NCBI GenBank assembly: GCA_030704615.1
Contig: CM060731.1
Span: forward strand, 70,722,756 to 70,786,755
DNA from: Takakia lepidozioides
Lineage: Eukaryota > Streptophyta > Takakiopsida > Takakiales > Takakiaceae
Reading direction: 5' to 3'
DNA length: 64,000 bases
The notes under the pieces were generated by a model. That model saw only the letters and a program-made list of their open reading frames with translations. It searched no databases and was not told where the DNA came from. A program made the translations under genes and the position numbers. Shown piece by piece: positions 11,178 through 23,475 of this stretch. The stretch's first letter is position 1. Each line of letters opens with the position of its first letter.

Positions 11178-11560
11178 GCTGACATTTGTCATATGAAAAA
11201 TTGTTTTGCCCAGTCACATTCAAGGACCGAATTCGAAAAGAAGAAGAAGAGCTTCGTGATTGGCAAGAATGGCGGGCTTTCCGGCAGGCTTCAAGGGCAT
11301 CAAGAGATTCAACAAGTAGAGTTCTAAGTAACATTTCGGATGATAATGTTACTACTAGATTCGAGTTCTCCGAAAATATTTCCGTTTCCTCTGGTGCGGA
11401 GACCGTTGCAAGTGGTTGTGGTAACCGGAGACGTCTTCGAACACATGCCTTGACTGCGAGCCGTTTTGGAGGAGGCTTTGTAATATTAATGGGTTGGTGT
11501 AAGCCGTTGTATGGCTTCGAGCCGCTGGATAACATTAAGTCCAACGGATGTACAGTTGAC
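11178..11560 (+). pseudogene. Exon-like frame after FCP1-like copy C
   Basis: The frame starts after a cacatttcag acceptor at 11168-11177. It encodes KDRIRKEEEELRDWQEWRAF, a charged helical or coiled segment, then a Ser-rich region. The frame stays open to 11785, but the later part looks like intergenic sequence. It could be the C-terminal exon of the FCP1-like gene. I do not recognise a domain. Confidence 0.3.
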
Positions 11561-12151
11561 GTTACATTATGTCTGACTGCAACGCCAAAGTTACAATCTC
11601 TAATAAAATATGAATGTTTATCATCAATGTATGCGGACTCATTCTTTCATGTCATCTTCTTCATCACATGCCATGATTGTTCTATGTTTGGTTTTGTATG
11701 TCATCTGATATGGCAACCATTTTGTGCAAAAAGTTTTACATATCTGACCTCACATCATGGTGTAATTTATTGCATCATCCCATGATTTTTTTCACGAATG
11801 TCAACTTGGCAGTGGATGTTCTTCTAAAACCATAATACATACTTATATTGTCTCCAAAAAATGTTTGGAGGATTATTGTTCATGGTTATATTGTGCATAA
11901 AATAGCCAAATAATCATATATATCGCTTTATTTCAATAATAAATTTTGTTTATTCATATTTCTCATATTATTTCTGGACCAAACAAAAGTCCAAAATTAG
12001 TTAAAATAGTGTTTGGTTAGATGCATGCAAAATCTAGCATGCAGGAATCTGTGATGGAATGTCTCATGTCTAAGAATTTCCAACATGTAGGACATAAAGA
12101 TTCACTTTCACAGATCCATGGCAAAAGAAAAAGAAACTACATGTGTTTAAT

Positions 12152-12830
12152 TTGGATACTTTCCTGTTGTCACATAGGCTGTATCATGTCGAAGTCACCC
12201 CAAACTACCAAAGGTTCACTCAACCAGCTAACATGCAGAATTCAACATGGAAATTTAAGGCAGATTCTGATAAGAGGGGAAAACATGATGAAATGTGTTG
12301 AAGAAGGTGCCTTTTCCTCATCTATGTTATCTGTTATTGGATACTTTCCTGCTGCCACATCGGCAGTAACTTGTCAAAGTCACTCCTAACCACCACAGAT
12401 CCACCCAACGACCTAACTTACAGAGTTCAATATGCATCTTAGGGCCGAATCTGATGAGATGGTAAAACAGACAGAAATAGGTTGAAGAAAAAGGTGCCCT
12501 CACCACATTGTCTTTGACCTTCTGTCATGACCCATGGAGGATTTGACCGAACATCAACCCTAAAGGACCTTGTGTGTATGCAACTTGTGCCTGAAGCCGT
12601 CAGAATGACATCTGGTAATCTGTAGGCATCCACCTTTTTGCCTCGTTTGTCCCACCATTGGCTGGGGTCAGAAAAATATTCATCCCACAGCTTCTCCTCA
12701 TCTCTGTTTACCTGTTTTTGGATACTTTCCTGTGTCACATTGGCAGTATCATGTCAAAGTCACTCCAAACTACCAAAGGTCCACTCAATCAGCTAATTTG
12801 CAGAATTCAACATGGAAATGTAGGACTCCA
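12152..12830. repeat. Three diverged copies of a repeat
   Basis: TTGGATACTTTCCTG occurs at 12152-12166, 12337-12351 and 12718-12732. Each is followed by a related stretch (cacat-ggc-gta, tgtcaaagtcac, ccaccaaa...ccac, cagaattcaacatg). The first and second copies also share the downstream words gttgaagaaggtgcc / gttgaagaaaaaggtgcc. The unit is roughly 110-170 bp and clearly diverged. Short open frames here come from the repeat and are not supported as genes. Confidence 0.6.
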
Positions 12831-13058
12831 CCAAGTGAAAATCCACTCAATCACATAATTTAAGTTAAGCCACGGGCACTTTTGCTAAAGGAATCCATCC
12901 TACAAAGCCCTCTACACACACTCTCTCAATACCTATAGCTATGGAGGTGAGAAAGACTCATAGAGGCTCAACTACAAGAAGATGAGCCTCGTCAATCGTC
13001 ACAAGGCCCAGATGAAGTCCCAACACACAAAATACTAATATGAATATCCAAAATGTCT

Positions 13059-13339
13059 TACCGTAGAGTCCTTCGATGTCCGGCGTTTATTAATTCAAAT
13101 TCTGTTTATCTGAAATATTCAGAAAAGTAATGACCTCAATGTCGAAGTGATAAAGAATTCCGCATTAGTGTTATCCTCTAGAGGATATACTCTAATTACC
13201 TCCCTAGAGGTAATTTAAATGTATGTGACCAACTCGTTCAGAAATTTTAAAAATTTAAATTTAGGTGCCGGACCTACTTTCTCTGAAATAATTAAAATAT
13301 TCAGCAGCAATGCGCCAGACATCGGAGGACTCTACGATA
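13059..13339. mobile_element. MITE-like element with 24-bp terminal inverted repeats
   Basis: CGTAGAGTCCTTCGATGTCC begins at 13062. Its inverted partner ends at 13336; over 24 bp they match at 22 positions. Both ends are bordered by TA (13059-13060 and 13338-13339), as expected for a TA-target element of the Tc1/mariner type. The interior is AT-rich and has no open frame. Confidence 0.6.
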
Positions 13340-16151
13340 GTTAGCTAACCATGACTAAAACTTTGACAAGCCATTTGTAAGAAATTCTAGGTGGTTTTCA
13401 TCTAATCCACTACAATTAACTACTGACTCTTAAGGTTATATATATATTTTTCTAATCCACCTTTTTTTAATTTAGTTCAGGTGCTTCCCCCTCAGTGGTT
13501 TTCAAAACAAAAAATATAAAATAGTAATAAGTTTAATTTTTATTTTATTCAGCAGTAATATTATGATACTTTAATGTAGATACTTACATAATAATTTTGT
13601 ATCAACAAAACAGTTGTAAGTATTCATGATTTTTTTTTTCATATGCAAGTACAATTCAAAATGATAAGTACTACAATTTTTGCTCTCAATTAGTCATGTT
13701 TGGACAAATGTGCGTCACCGACATTACTTATCGATATATGAAGTTATATTTTATTTTGTTGAGTTTAGAATCTGTCCCAAACTGCGGAGCCCAGCCCTCC
13801 GTGCTTGGTACCGTTGGAAAGCCCTTGATGAGGAGGAGTGCATCGACATAATTTTTGGACCTATGGTGTGGGTGATGTCAAATTTCCAGTACTTTGCACT
13901 GGAAATTCGTGAAAATGGCAAAATGGGCTTTCCTGGAACAATGATTGGATATATTAAGACTCAATAAATTCATGGAAAAAAATTGATTTTTTCAATATAT
14001 GATTGCATATACATAAATATTAATATAACTTTTAACTCTTTCAACAAATTCCAATCTGTGAATCACATTACATTGTTGCTCATTTGTACAATATTCTTTA
14101 AATATTAGTTCATTCATGTACCAAACATTCTTTGTAACTAAACAAACATCCAACTTCATTTTAGTATATCGATTTCAATTCTTCACACATGGGCCTCGAC
14201 ATAGGAGACGCACTTGGATATATAGGGGCTTGCACTTGGACTTACACTGGACACTTGACCACGGGCACAGACTAGTTTAGTACCCTAGTTTAGCACTAAA
14301 ATAGACATGCTGGACAGACCATAAACTTGTATATATTGCTTTTAAATTATCTAATTAAATTATTTGATATTAACACATCTCATCAACTAAGAGCCATTAC
14401 ATGATGAGCTGCTTGTTTTCTATGTTATTGGTCGATTTTAATTTGTTGGCTCCTCTTTAGAATAAAAATGAGACGTGCATGAGTGTAAAAAATCACTAAG
14501 CCCCCGTTGTGCCTCCCCAGGCGTTACCTCATCTCCTTTGCTGGAAACTACTTCATATGCTTCTTTTTTTTCAATTTTTTCATTTTTTTTCCAGAGAGGT
14601 CTGAGAGGGATCTTTAACCTCACATGACATATTTTGGAGGCTGATGAAGGCATATGCTTCTCAAGGTACTACGTCCATCAGATAACATGTTTCTTATTAA
14701 ACAAGCTATGAAATATAAATGGATGAATTTTCAGTTTATGGATGAAAGTATATTTCAGTGTCGCAAGAGGAGCCATACGCGTCTAGCCGCTTGTTTTTGG
14801 ACTGTCATGATGCTGAACATAGGCCAAAAAAACGATTATACCCATCTTTCAGATAAATGCCATTCCGCACTATCCCTTATTTTAGCTTCTAGTCTGAGTC
14901 CAAAATGAACATGCTCCATTTATATAAGGGAAACATATTTTTATGCTATCAAAACTATTATAGAAATTAAGATATTCTTATAGCTGATGGAAATACAATT
15001 GGCCCGGCGGCCGGCCATGGAGATACACCCACAGCTTCACTAGCCGGCGCTTCACTATTATTATTATCCTTCATGGTTTGTACTCTGAGGTTATTTTTTC
15101 CTCTTTTCTATCAATATTTTTCAGGCCCTACCATCGGCCTTTCCTATAAAAAAGAAAAGAAAAACAATTATTATTGTTATTATTATTTGCCAAGATCTTG
15201 AACTTTACCAAATGAGATTGTTGGCTCCCAGTGGGAACCTAAGTCATCTGCCTCCATGGCTATCTGTAAGGTTATTTTTTCCTTACTTTATTAATAAAGT
15301 TCTCCAGGGCCACTGTCCCCTGTTATCTTTAAAAATAAAAAAAAGTTTTACAGACTTAATCTCCATCAGGAGGTGGTTGCGTATTACACTGAATACGGTG
15401 TGTGTGCCTTATGGCGATAAGGGGGTTTTAATTTTTTTCCCCTTCAATAATTTATAATAAAGTAATCAGGGATTCAATCCCCCTGTTAAAAAAGAAAAAA
15501 AGAAAAAAAAAAGAGATTGTTGGCATGAGAAAGTCATCCAACAAAAATCCACATCTTTCCAAGAAAGAAGAAGAGAGAGTGTGACGACCGTGGGCGGAGA
15601 CGGTTGGGGCACAGCTGCCAGTGACGACCATCCTTTTGGGCAGACATGGTGATGGCATCTTGCGTGGAGATGGTCGCGGAGGTTTGCCAATGCGAGACAG
15701 CCATGCACATCTCTGGGGGCCCACCGTCGTGCTGGTTGGCTTGACAGCAGGCTGCCACGGAGAAAAGAGCGTGACCCACCAAGGGATGGTCCCCCCCTGC
15801 GATGGAGATAAGCGAGGAGTGTTTGCAACAAACTCTAACTTTTCATCATCGAAACGAATGGTTGGGTTGGGTGATGAGTGCACGGATGGGCTTTCGCGAC
15901 CGGACGGTTGATGCAATGATGTGGGTTTATAGTGGCAGGTGGGAAAATTGAGAGGAGCAGCGAGGTAACAAACTCGCTCTCTCAGCGGCTTGCTCTCTTC
16001 CGATGGGGCCGGTGGGAAGCTGGAGAGCTGCAGCAAGGCTTGGCTGTTGCCAATTTTTCAATTTCTTTCTTAAACGTCTTTCAGGACTTACTCATGTTGC
16101 GTCGTCGAGCAGTTTGCTATAATCTTGCTGTCGTGAAGGGCACTGCTGAGG
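13340..16151. other. AT-rich spacer with no gene recognised
   Basis: No supported gene. Three stretches, ending near 15170, 15350 and 15513, share a pattern of T-rich tract, aataa words, a ccc..ctgtt or cctaccatcgg word and an A-rich tail, which suggests retroposon 3' ends. The minus-strand frame at 15452-16036 lies over this and the GT47 leader and is not supported. The last few hundred bases should contain the GT47 promoter and 5' UTR. Confidence 0.45.
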
Positions 16152-19100
16152 ATGGAGATGCCCAAAGGCATCGTGGAAGCTTTTCAATGGTGCATTTGCA
16201 GCCCGGGCATGAGAAAACGATTGCATATGGGTGAGCTGGCAGTGGTGGCGGTGTTTTTGGTGCTCTATTGCTCTTTCTACAGCGGGGATCCCGCTTCTTC
16301 TGTGCTGCTCTCCTTTTCTTTTCTCTCTCGCCCATCCGCCACTGCTCTCACCAAGGAGGCGGCGCAGTCACAAGAGAGACCCTCAGTTACAATCAAGCCT
16401 CCCGTTCCAGCCGCAGATGACAGGGGGAACACCTTGCAAGACCCAGTAGAGAATTTTACAAATAGCACACAAGCTGTAGATTTTAATCGAAGCACATCAG
16501 TTGATTCGAACCTAAATTCATCGTTTCAAAAGGAACCTGATACTGGATCATTACAAGACCCACCCAGGGCTCCGGCGGTAAGCAAGCGTAGTGATGCCAG
16601 CCTGGTAGGAAAGATTGACCTTCACACAGACTTATCAAATTCTAGCCAGAACCTTCAGAAATCAAGCTTTTCTTTGTCTCCAGGTCTTGGAGAGAGTTAT
16701 GAACCATCCCAGGTTAAAATCGGCATAAATAGCTCTAAATTGAATCGCCAACTCCCAAAGGAAGAGGTGACCCCCAAGGATGGCGAGGCGCTGCATCAAG
16801 AACCTGACGCCCTGGAGCGGTCGACTGTGAATATCAACAGTGGTGCTCAGGACAAATTGCCATCTGAAGTGACCATACCTTTGAGTTCTGAGAAGAAGAA
16901 CAACCAGAAGGTGAGTGCTTTTAGTTACGAAAACTGATCGACTGTACTGATCTAGGTACCTTGGGCCCGATAAGTTTTCAGAAGACTCAACTTGTCTGCT
17001 GTTTGTTGAGGATCAGGTCTGCCTGATGGTACCAACAAACTGGCAACAAACATGGTGGTCCCGTATGTTAACCTCACACCAAGATTTCAATTTTGGAGTT
17101 TCAGTAATTGCCTGCAGCAAGTTAGTATTTAGGAATCGCACCTCCCATCAGTGAACTTGCTAGATTATAGATCTCAACTTGTCTGCCCACCAATTGTTTT
17201 GTGGACAACCATAAGTGCATGTCTAATTCCGATAATCAACGAGCGCCATAGTCGATATATAATCTAGGGCGCCGTTCTACACAGGAATCCTTTCATAGCT
17301 ACTTTTCACTAACTTTCTCTTCTAATTACTAGATGAGGCAAGTTATCCAAGATCAGCTTAAACTACTTGGATGATCGAAAGACATCGTGAGGTCAATTAG
17401 CAATCAAAGAATTGAACTCATTTGGAACGTAGACATCTGAGCGTTTTGTAGGCCAACTATACTAGGTATTCTCGAGACGTGGCCTTGTCTTGAGCTTGAT
17501 CATTAGTGAAAATGCCCTGTGGCAGCCTACTGAATTACCTTTCAACAGCACCGCAGCTCATTGTGACTCAGCCTGAAAAAGAGTCTCTGATGCCTCATCA
17601 CAGCTGTGTGCAGAAGTATAGGTGGAGGGACAAGCTAGAGAACGAGTTAGAGGCTGCCAAGGAGGCTATAGCCAATGTTTCACCTGAGGCTGCTGATCCC
17701 AGTCTGTATGGCATCATCTATCACAACGTCTCTGCCTTCTCTAAGTGCGTGTCTCACTCTTGCATGGTATAATATTTTGAATGGTGGTCCAGTCTTGGGT
17801 AAAGTTATCATCAATTCTGAAATCTTGCCGCCATGCAGGGGTGGGGCCTTCACAGGGTGCCTGGGGGTAAGGTCATGATGGTTGCTCGAAACCCAGGTGG
17901 AAAGGGGCAAGTTAGTTCTTAGGGTTGTTGTACATATATAGTTCTCATGTTCACGATTATGTATGTGAGCTTGCTGATGTCAAGAGGATGAATTGCAGGA
18001 GTTATGAGATGATGGAGAAGTCTTTTCGGGTATATGTGTACAGAGAGGGTCGAAAGCCACTGGTACACACGGGGCCCACGAAGGGCATCTACGCTTCAGA
18101 AGGGCAGTTTATAGAGCGCATGATGAGAAGCAATCGGTTTGTGGTGAAGGATCCCCGCAAGGCACACATGTTCTTCCTGCCTTACAGTGTGAAGCATATG
18201 GTGGACCATTTATACGTCCCCAATTCCCGCCTAATGTTGCCGCTCTCCACATTCATAACCAACTACGTCGATATGCTTGCATCCCTCTATCCTTTCTGGA
18301 ATCGCACGGAAGGAGCTGATCATTTTTTTGTCTCGTGTCATGACTGGGTATGCCCCTCTTCCTATACATCATTGGAAGGTTTGAACTTCTTGTGTTCCTG
18401 GCCCCTGAAAGTTGGCTTTTCTATTCCTCGAACTTCATCTGGGGTTAGAGTTACAACTCCAATGCGAAGCGTTGTGTGCCCACTTTTGTTTGAGTCCTAC
18501 GTCAATGTATTTGTGGATCTTTGAATTCCACAGATGCAAACGTAGGTAGGGGCGCAAATTGATGGCCTTTACACAGATGCCTCATCATTGCGAGATCATT
18601 GCATAATTGAGCTAAACTGAACATTGGCTATGCAATTTTTGGGATCCTAGATATTACTGTCATGAATGGTATATATCTAATCGTGGAACGACTGTATAGA
18701 GTAGTAGCGACACTTGCAGGAGCTGCGAGATACATTCTTGTCATATATTGCAAGTTATCTGCACTGTGTCTGGCAAATTTCTGCTCGTTCTCATGAGGTT
18801 TCACGCGTCTTAGGAATCCATGTATTCATGGGCATCATGTGTTTGTGTAGGGACCTGCAACAGCCCGGGATCATGCGCAATTGCGGAAAAATGCAGTGAA
18901 GGTGGTGTGCAATGCAGATCTGACGGAGGAGTTTGTGCTCGGAAAAGACGCCTCACTTCCTGAGATTTACGTCCACTCTCTCAAGCTGCGCCAACACATT
19001 GGTGGACCAGGGCCAGACAAACGCCCATATCTGGCGTTCTTCGCCGGACAAATGCATGGGCGGGTGCGACCCACGCTGATCAACTACTGGAAGGACAAGG

Positions 19101-19552
19101 ACCCCGACATGAAGATCTACGAAGTGTTACCGACAGCGATTGCTCGGAAATTCTCATATGTGCAACACATGAAATCCAGCAAATACTGCATCTGTGCCAT
19201 GGGTTATGAAGTGAACAGTCCCCGCATCGTGGAGTCTCTCTACTACGACTGTGTCCCGGTTATAATTGCCGACTACTTTGTGCTTCCTTTCGGTGATGTG
19301 CTCAACTGGAACACGTTCTCGGTCACCATACCCGAAAGTGACATTCCAAATCTAAAAGCTATACTGACCAGCATTTCGGACAAAGCGTACAGAGGCATGC
19401 AAAACCGGCTGAAGAACGTGCGACAGCATTTTATATGGCACGAGGAGCCCGCTAAGTATGATGCCTTTCACATGATCCTTCACTCTGTATGGATGAGCCG
19501 ACTGCACCAACTCGAGCAAACGTCCGACGACATTACTGCACAGCATTACTAA
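16152..19552 (+). CDS. GT47 exostosin-family glycosyltransferase, four exons
   Basis: Exons: 16152-16910, 17557-17744, 17999-18347 and 18851-19552. All junctions are GT..AG and the phases fit, giving 665 residues. The N terminus has a short cytoplasmic tail and a signal-anchor (about residues 29-45, LAVVAVFLVLYCSF), the type II topology of Golgi glycosyltransferases. A long Ser/Asn-rich stem follows. The exostosin domain starts near SYEMMEKSFRVYVYREG, with YASEGQF, DPRKAHMFFLPYS, TEGADHFFVSCHDW, FFAGQMHGRVRP, YWKDKDPDMKIYE, SSKYCICAMGYEVNSPRIVE and YYDCVPVIIADYF. These match plant proteins of the At3g07620/At5g03795 type, thought to act on cell-wall polysaccharides. The exact sugar and acceptor cannot be told. 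It is intact and sits on the same strand upstream of DET1. Confidence 0.93.
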
Positions 19553-20853
19553 GTTCGGCAGTGCTATCATCTACGATGAGCTCGCTTACATTCAGTCGGC
19601 TCTTACGGCCTATCATGCCTCGTAGCCTGTAGGAAGGTCTCTCTAGTTGTGGATAGGGGTAAGCAAAAAACCTGCATGTAGAGCAAGCGTGGCTCATGAT
19701 TCCAGCCTTCACACATGTGTGTCATCAACTCTTCCCACTACTTTGAGACGAAAGTAAGTTACCTACATACTGTTAGTTGCCTTCAAAGTTCAAACTTTGC
19801 AGGCCGATTTGTACCATAAACAAGACATGGTGGTACGCTTGGCAAACGCCTGTACGCTGTACCCTGTACCAGGCTACCATAAACTTGAGATGGAAAAGCT
19901 GGAACATTTCCAAAAGTTTTCCATGATGACGCTGGCTTAATGTTCATGATTTACTACATAGGAATCCAGCATTCAAAGCCAGGTAGCTCCCATAGAGTGT
20001 GGTGAATGGATCGTGGGAACTTGGAAGGAACGTTTTGAAAGAATGAAAGTTGGGTGTATCATTCTCAAAATATCAGGCCAAGTTTAGGTAGTTGTTCTTG
20101 CAATGTCTGTCATTCTGAGGCCAGGAATGTCAACTTACTATTCATACAGAAATCCAAGAAATCCTCAGCTCTATTCTTGACCCCAGAAAATTGCAGAGAA
20201 GATTCCAATTAGATCAGAGATTGAAAGGTCATTTTGGGCCCTGAGGTAATAAGTAATAACGGTTTTCGAAGTAGATATATATAGTACGTGATCCACTATA
20301 AAGTGAACAGCTTCCACAGTCAGCTGAAAGACATGGTTCTCGCCACACACAGCGACGTGGAGCAGTCTGGTGCACAACCCCCACTACACACCGCACCACC
20401 CATCTCAAATTCCTCCCGCAAAAGCAGGCTCTACGATGATCACCGTTTCCGCGCTCGAATTACAGCAATTGGGTTCTAGTTGCGGGTAAGGTGATTCCAG
20501 CATTTGCTGGAAGCCAGTGTGATTGACAGGATTGGTGGTCTTGTTTGGAACGTAGGCTGGGGCTTCTCTCGTGCGAAGTGCTTCTTGGCTGATACACTCT
20601 GTCACGTTTTGCAAACTTGTGTAAGCTGAGTGTTTTTAGTGGGTATTCTGAAGTAGGGGTGAGTATGCTATCTGTATTGGGAAGGTAGGGCGAGAGCTGG
20701 AGTGGCGGATTGCACTATCTGCAAAGAAAAAGTTGTGATGAGTGCTGCTCGGTTGGATTGCGCATGGTGAGGGCGGGAGAGTTGGAGTGCACATGGCAGC
20801 AAGGGTGTCGTTCTCCTCCAGTCATCCTACGGTCCATCGGCAGGGTTTCATGA
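19553..20853. other. GT47-DET1 intergenic region
   Basis: It should contain the GT47 3' UTR and the DET1 promoter and 5' UTR. No additional gene is supported; the 63-residue frame at 20288-20479 has no recognisable motif. Confidence 0.5.
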
Positions 20854-22975
20854 ATGTGGAAGCAGAGTGAGAACATTGTGCACCGGCTTTTCTCCCGCCA
20901 GATCACCCGGGCTGCTCCGAGTACCCATGTACTTGCACATTGCCCAATTATTTCGTTGTCATTTACTTGTAGTATACATCGCTCGACATGGGTTCAACTT
21001 AGGTTAGTGGGGGGGATGAAGGAGGGGTTGGTAAACGAAGGGCTCGAGTTGAAGAGGCAGGGAAAGATCAGATTATATTGCATTGGGTTTCTCTCTCTTT
21101 GCTGATGATGTTTGGGAAGTCTCATGAGGAAGAAATTATTTTGAAACAAGGACTCGCGGTCGGATTTTTTTCAAATTCTGCCCACAGTTGAACCTGTTGA
21201 TGCTGTTGACAGAAGCTTATGCCTTCCAGATGCCTTCTCTGGAAGGCATAAGCCAAGTAATATGTGGAAAGTCTGAGTAATGTGAGTTCAGGTCTCTGGA
21301 AATACCTTGTCCAATCAAGCTGGATTCCATGCAAGCAACCTGCACAACGGAAGGCTTGCAATTCCCTAGGCAATCTAATTGTCAGGACAATTTCCTTGTG
21401 TGCAATGCCAGCAGACTGGATTCTTCTTTGGAACCCCCGAAGTGTGGGGTATGTGTACCATAAGCTGATGTATGTGGGACTGGGGACGCTTTAATCCTAA
21501 CCCCAGGGAATGATTGTCATGCTGCAGATACACAGAGCAAGGGAGCTGTATGAAAACATAGTACCGAGTCACACTGTTTATGATGTGGAGTGCCCAGACC
21601 ATTGGTGGCACAGATTCACCAACGATGGGCAGTACCTCATCTGCTTCAGTCGTACCTCCATAGATCTGCTGGTCTACCACCTCTCCTGGCTTTCCTTCTG
21701 CACCACGTCCGATACTACTGATGAGCTACCTGCCAAATCAAAAAGATTTGAGAGCTACTTCAGCCAGCTCTACTCAGTTCCTCTTGCCACTGGTAATGAG
21801 GTTATTTGTAAAGATTTTTTTTTGTCCACCAAGAATAACCAGTATGGCATCTTTGCAACATCAAGTTCTCCAGACAGCTTGGCCCCACAGAGACATGGAG
21901 CATTGGCAAACGTACCTAGCATTGAGAAGATTACTTTTCTGCTGGTGAGGCTGGCTGATGGGACGGTAGTCGACCATCGGGATTTCCAAGATGATTACAT
22001 CCACCTGGCACACAATGCTGGTGTTTTTCTGCATGACGACTTGCTGGCCATCCTCTCAGTGCGATTCCAGTGCATCCACATTCTACAGGTCCGTGAGGCT
22101 GGCCTTTTCGTGGATGTGCGCACCATCGGCACCTACTGTCGTGAAGATGACGAGCTGCTGCTGAACTCCCAGTCTCAGGTTCTTGTTCCCTTTCCTTTAC
22201 ACATCATCTGGTAGAATCTGCGTGCAATCCTTATTGTGTTTCATCCTTTCACGGCAAAACAGTCTGGCTACCTCCATGCTTGAGGTTTTTGTTTAAATTC
22301 ATAGGAATTATATTATTCCCTTGGTGAAGTTATAATTCAGAGTGGTAGTGTTAAGCATGCCAAAGGTAGAAAGAGGAGAGACTGACATAGGAATGCAGGA
22401 GGAGGCCAACTTCCAACAGGAGCAGGCAGCTGCGCGAAAGGTACGAGGTGTACATTCGCAGGAAAAGGTAGTTGTCCCAGTTGTGCAGCCAAACAAGGGC
22501 CAGGCCAAGCCGGGGAGCAGCCTGAGTACCCGAGGCCGCCCACACACCCGTGATACCAGGGCTGCACCCAATGATGTTAGAGCAAGCATGGCTACCTTGC
22601 ATTCAAACTCACATGAGTCGCCAAGCAGAATCAATGTTGGCGCGCATGCTGCGGACATAGATCTGCTGTACGATGAATATATTCGAGGTTTGTTGGCTAC
22701 TGGGGACGGCAGTGCCAATGGAGGGTATGCGTCACAAGGCAATGGGAACCCCGGAGTGAGGGTAACACAGGAGAATGCTAGTTATGGTAATGTTTCAGGG
22801 CATCACCATGTCGGAGCCACAAGCAGGAGCCTTTACATGAACAGCCGCAGTGAAACTGTGAACCTCGGTTATCGCACTACTGATCGTGGGTCATCTGAAG
22901 CAACTATGTTTGTCGCCAGCAGCCCAAGCTATAACTCTGGGCCAAGTGAGCGGCGCATGCGCCCAGTGCCCAGCA
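20854..22975 (+). CDS. DET1: DET1 (de-etiolated 1), 5' part, cut by the assembly gap
   Basis: Exon 1 is 20854-20928 (SENIVHRLFSRQIT, matching the conserved DET1 N terminus) with donor CAT|GTACTT. Exon 2 is 21528-22178 after CTGCAG, with HRARELYENIVPSHTVYDVE, DGQYLICFSR, FFSQLYSVPL-type text (here YFSQLYSVPL), SIEKITFLLVRLADG, LLAILSVRFQCIHILQVRE and CREDDELLLNSQSQ|GTTCTT. A third exon runs from about 22341-22366 into the gap: a Gly/Ser/Asn-rich variable region, GNVSGHHH. DET1 is the scaffold of the COP10-DET1-DDB1 complex on CUL4 E3 ligases; it represses light signalling in the nucleus. The conserved C-terminal half is absent and none of it is recognisable after the gap. The exon 3 acceptor is uncertain because the strong ttcag site at 22340 gives the wrong phase. 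Confidence 0.92.
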
Positions 22976-23475
22976 NNNNNNNNNNNNNNNNNNNNNNNNN
23001 NNNNNNNNNNNNNNNNNNNNNNNNNNNNNNNNNNNNNNNNNNNNNNNNNNNNNNNNNNNNNNNNNNNNNNNNNNNNNNNNNNNNNNNNNNNNNNNNNNNN
23101 NNNNNNNNNNNNNNNNNNNNNNNNNNNNNNNNNNNNNNNNNNNNNNNNNNNNNNNNNNNNNNNNNNNNNNNNNNNNNNNNNNNNNNNNNNNNNNNNNNNN
23201 NNNNNNNNNNNNNNNNNNNNNNNNNNNNNNNNNNNNNNNNNNNNNNNNNNNNNNNNNNNNNNNNNNNNNNNNNNNNNNNNNNNNNNNNNNNNNNNNNNNN
23301 NNNNNNNNNNNNNNNNNNNNNNNNNNNNNNNNNNNNNNNNNNNNNNNNNNNNNNNNNNNNNNNNNNNNNNNNNNNNNNNNNNNNNNNNNNNNNNNNNNNN
23401 NNNNNNNNNNNNNNNNNNNNNNNNNNNNNNNNNNNNNNNNNNNNNNNNNNNNNNNNNNNNNNNNNNNNNNNNNNN
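22976..23475. other. Assembly gap, 500 N
   Basis: A run of exactly 500 N, a typical scaffold placeholder, so the true distance is unknown. It interrupts DET1. Confidence 0.99.

Larger units (their letters stand above)
345..11820. repeat. Family of twelve dispersed 24-bp palindromes
   Basis: The consensus is half-site AACCTCCACTG, two central bases, then CAGTGGAGGTT. Copies: 345-368 (perfect 24-bp palindrome), 475-490 (mainly the right half), 1804-1827, 2730-2753, 3861-3885, 6268-6291, 7383-7406, 7735-7758, 8768-8791, 9178-9201, 10298-10321 and 11797-11820. The copy at 7383 has a C-to-G change in the left half matched by G-to-C in the right half, so pairing is kept. Copies at 7383 and 7735 lie in-frame in exon-like sequence; others lie between exons. 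I saw no two-armed copy in the remaining 52 kb. Function is unknown: mobile palindromic unit, protein-binding site or RNA hairpin are all open. Confidence 0.85.

Noticed and set aside
345-11820. Endogenous giant-virus insertion (palindromes resembling viral transcription-end hairpins, CTD-like and phosphatase-like genes)
   Set aside because: Intron-like exon borders are frequent and no viral hallmark gene (capsid, polymerase B, packaging ATPase) is recognisable.
15452-16036. 194-codon minus-strand open frame
   Set aside because: It overlaps the GT47 leader and an A/T tract, has no motif, and looks like an antisense shadow.
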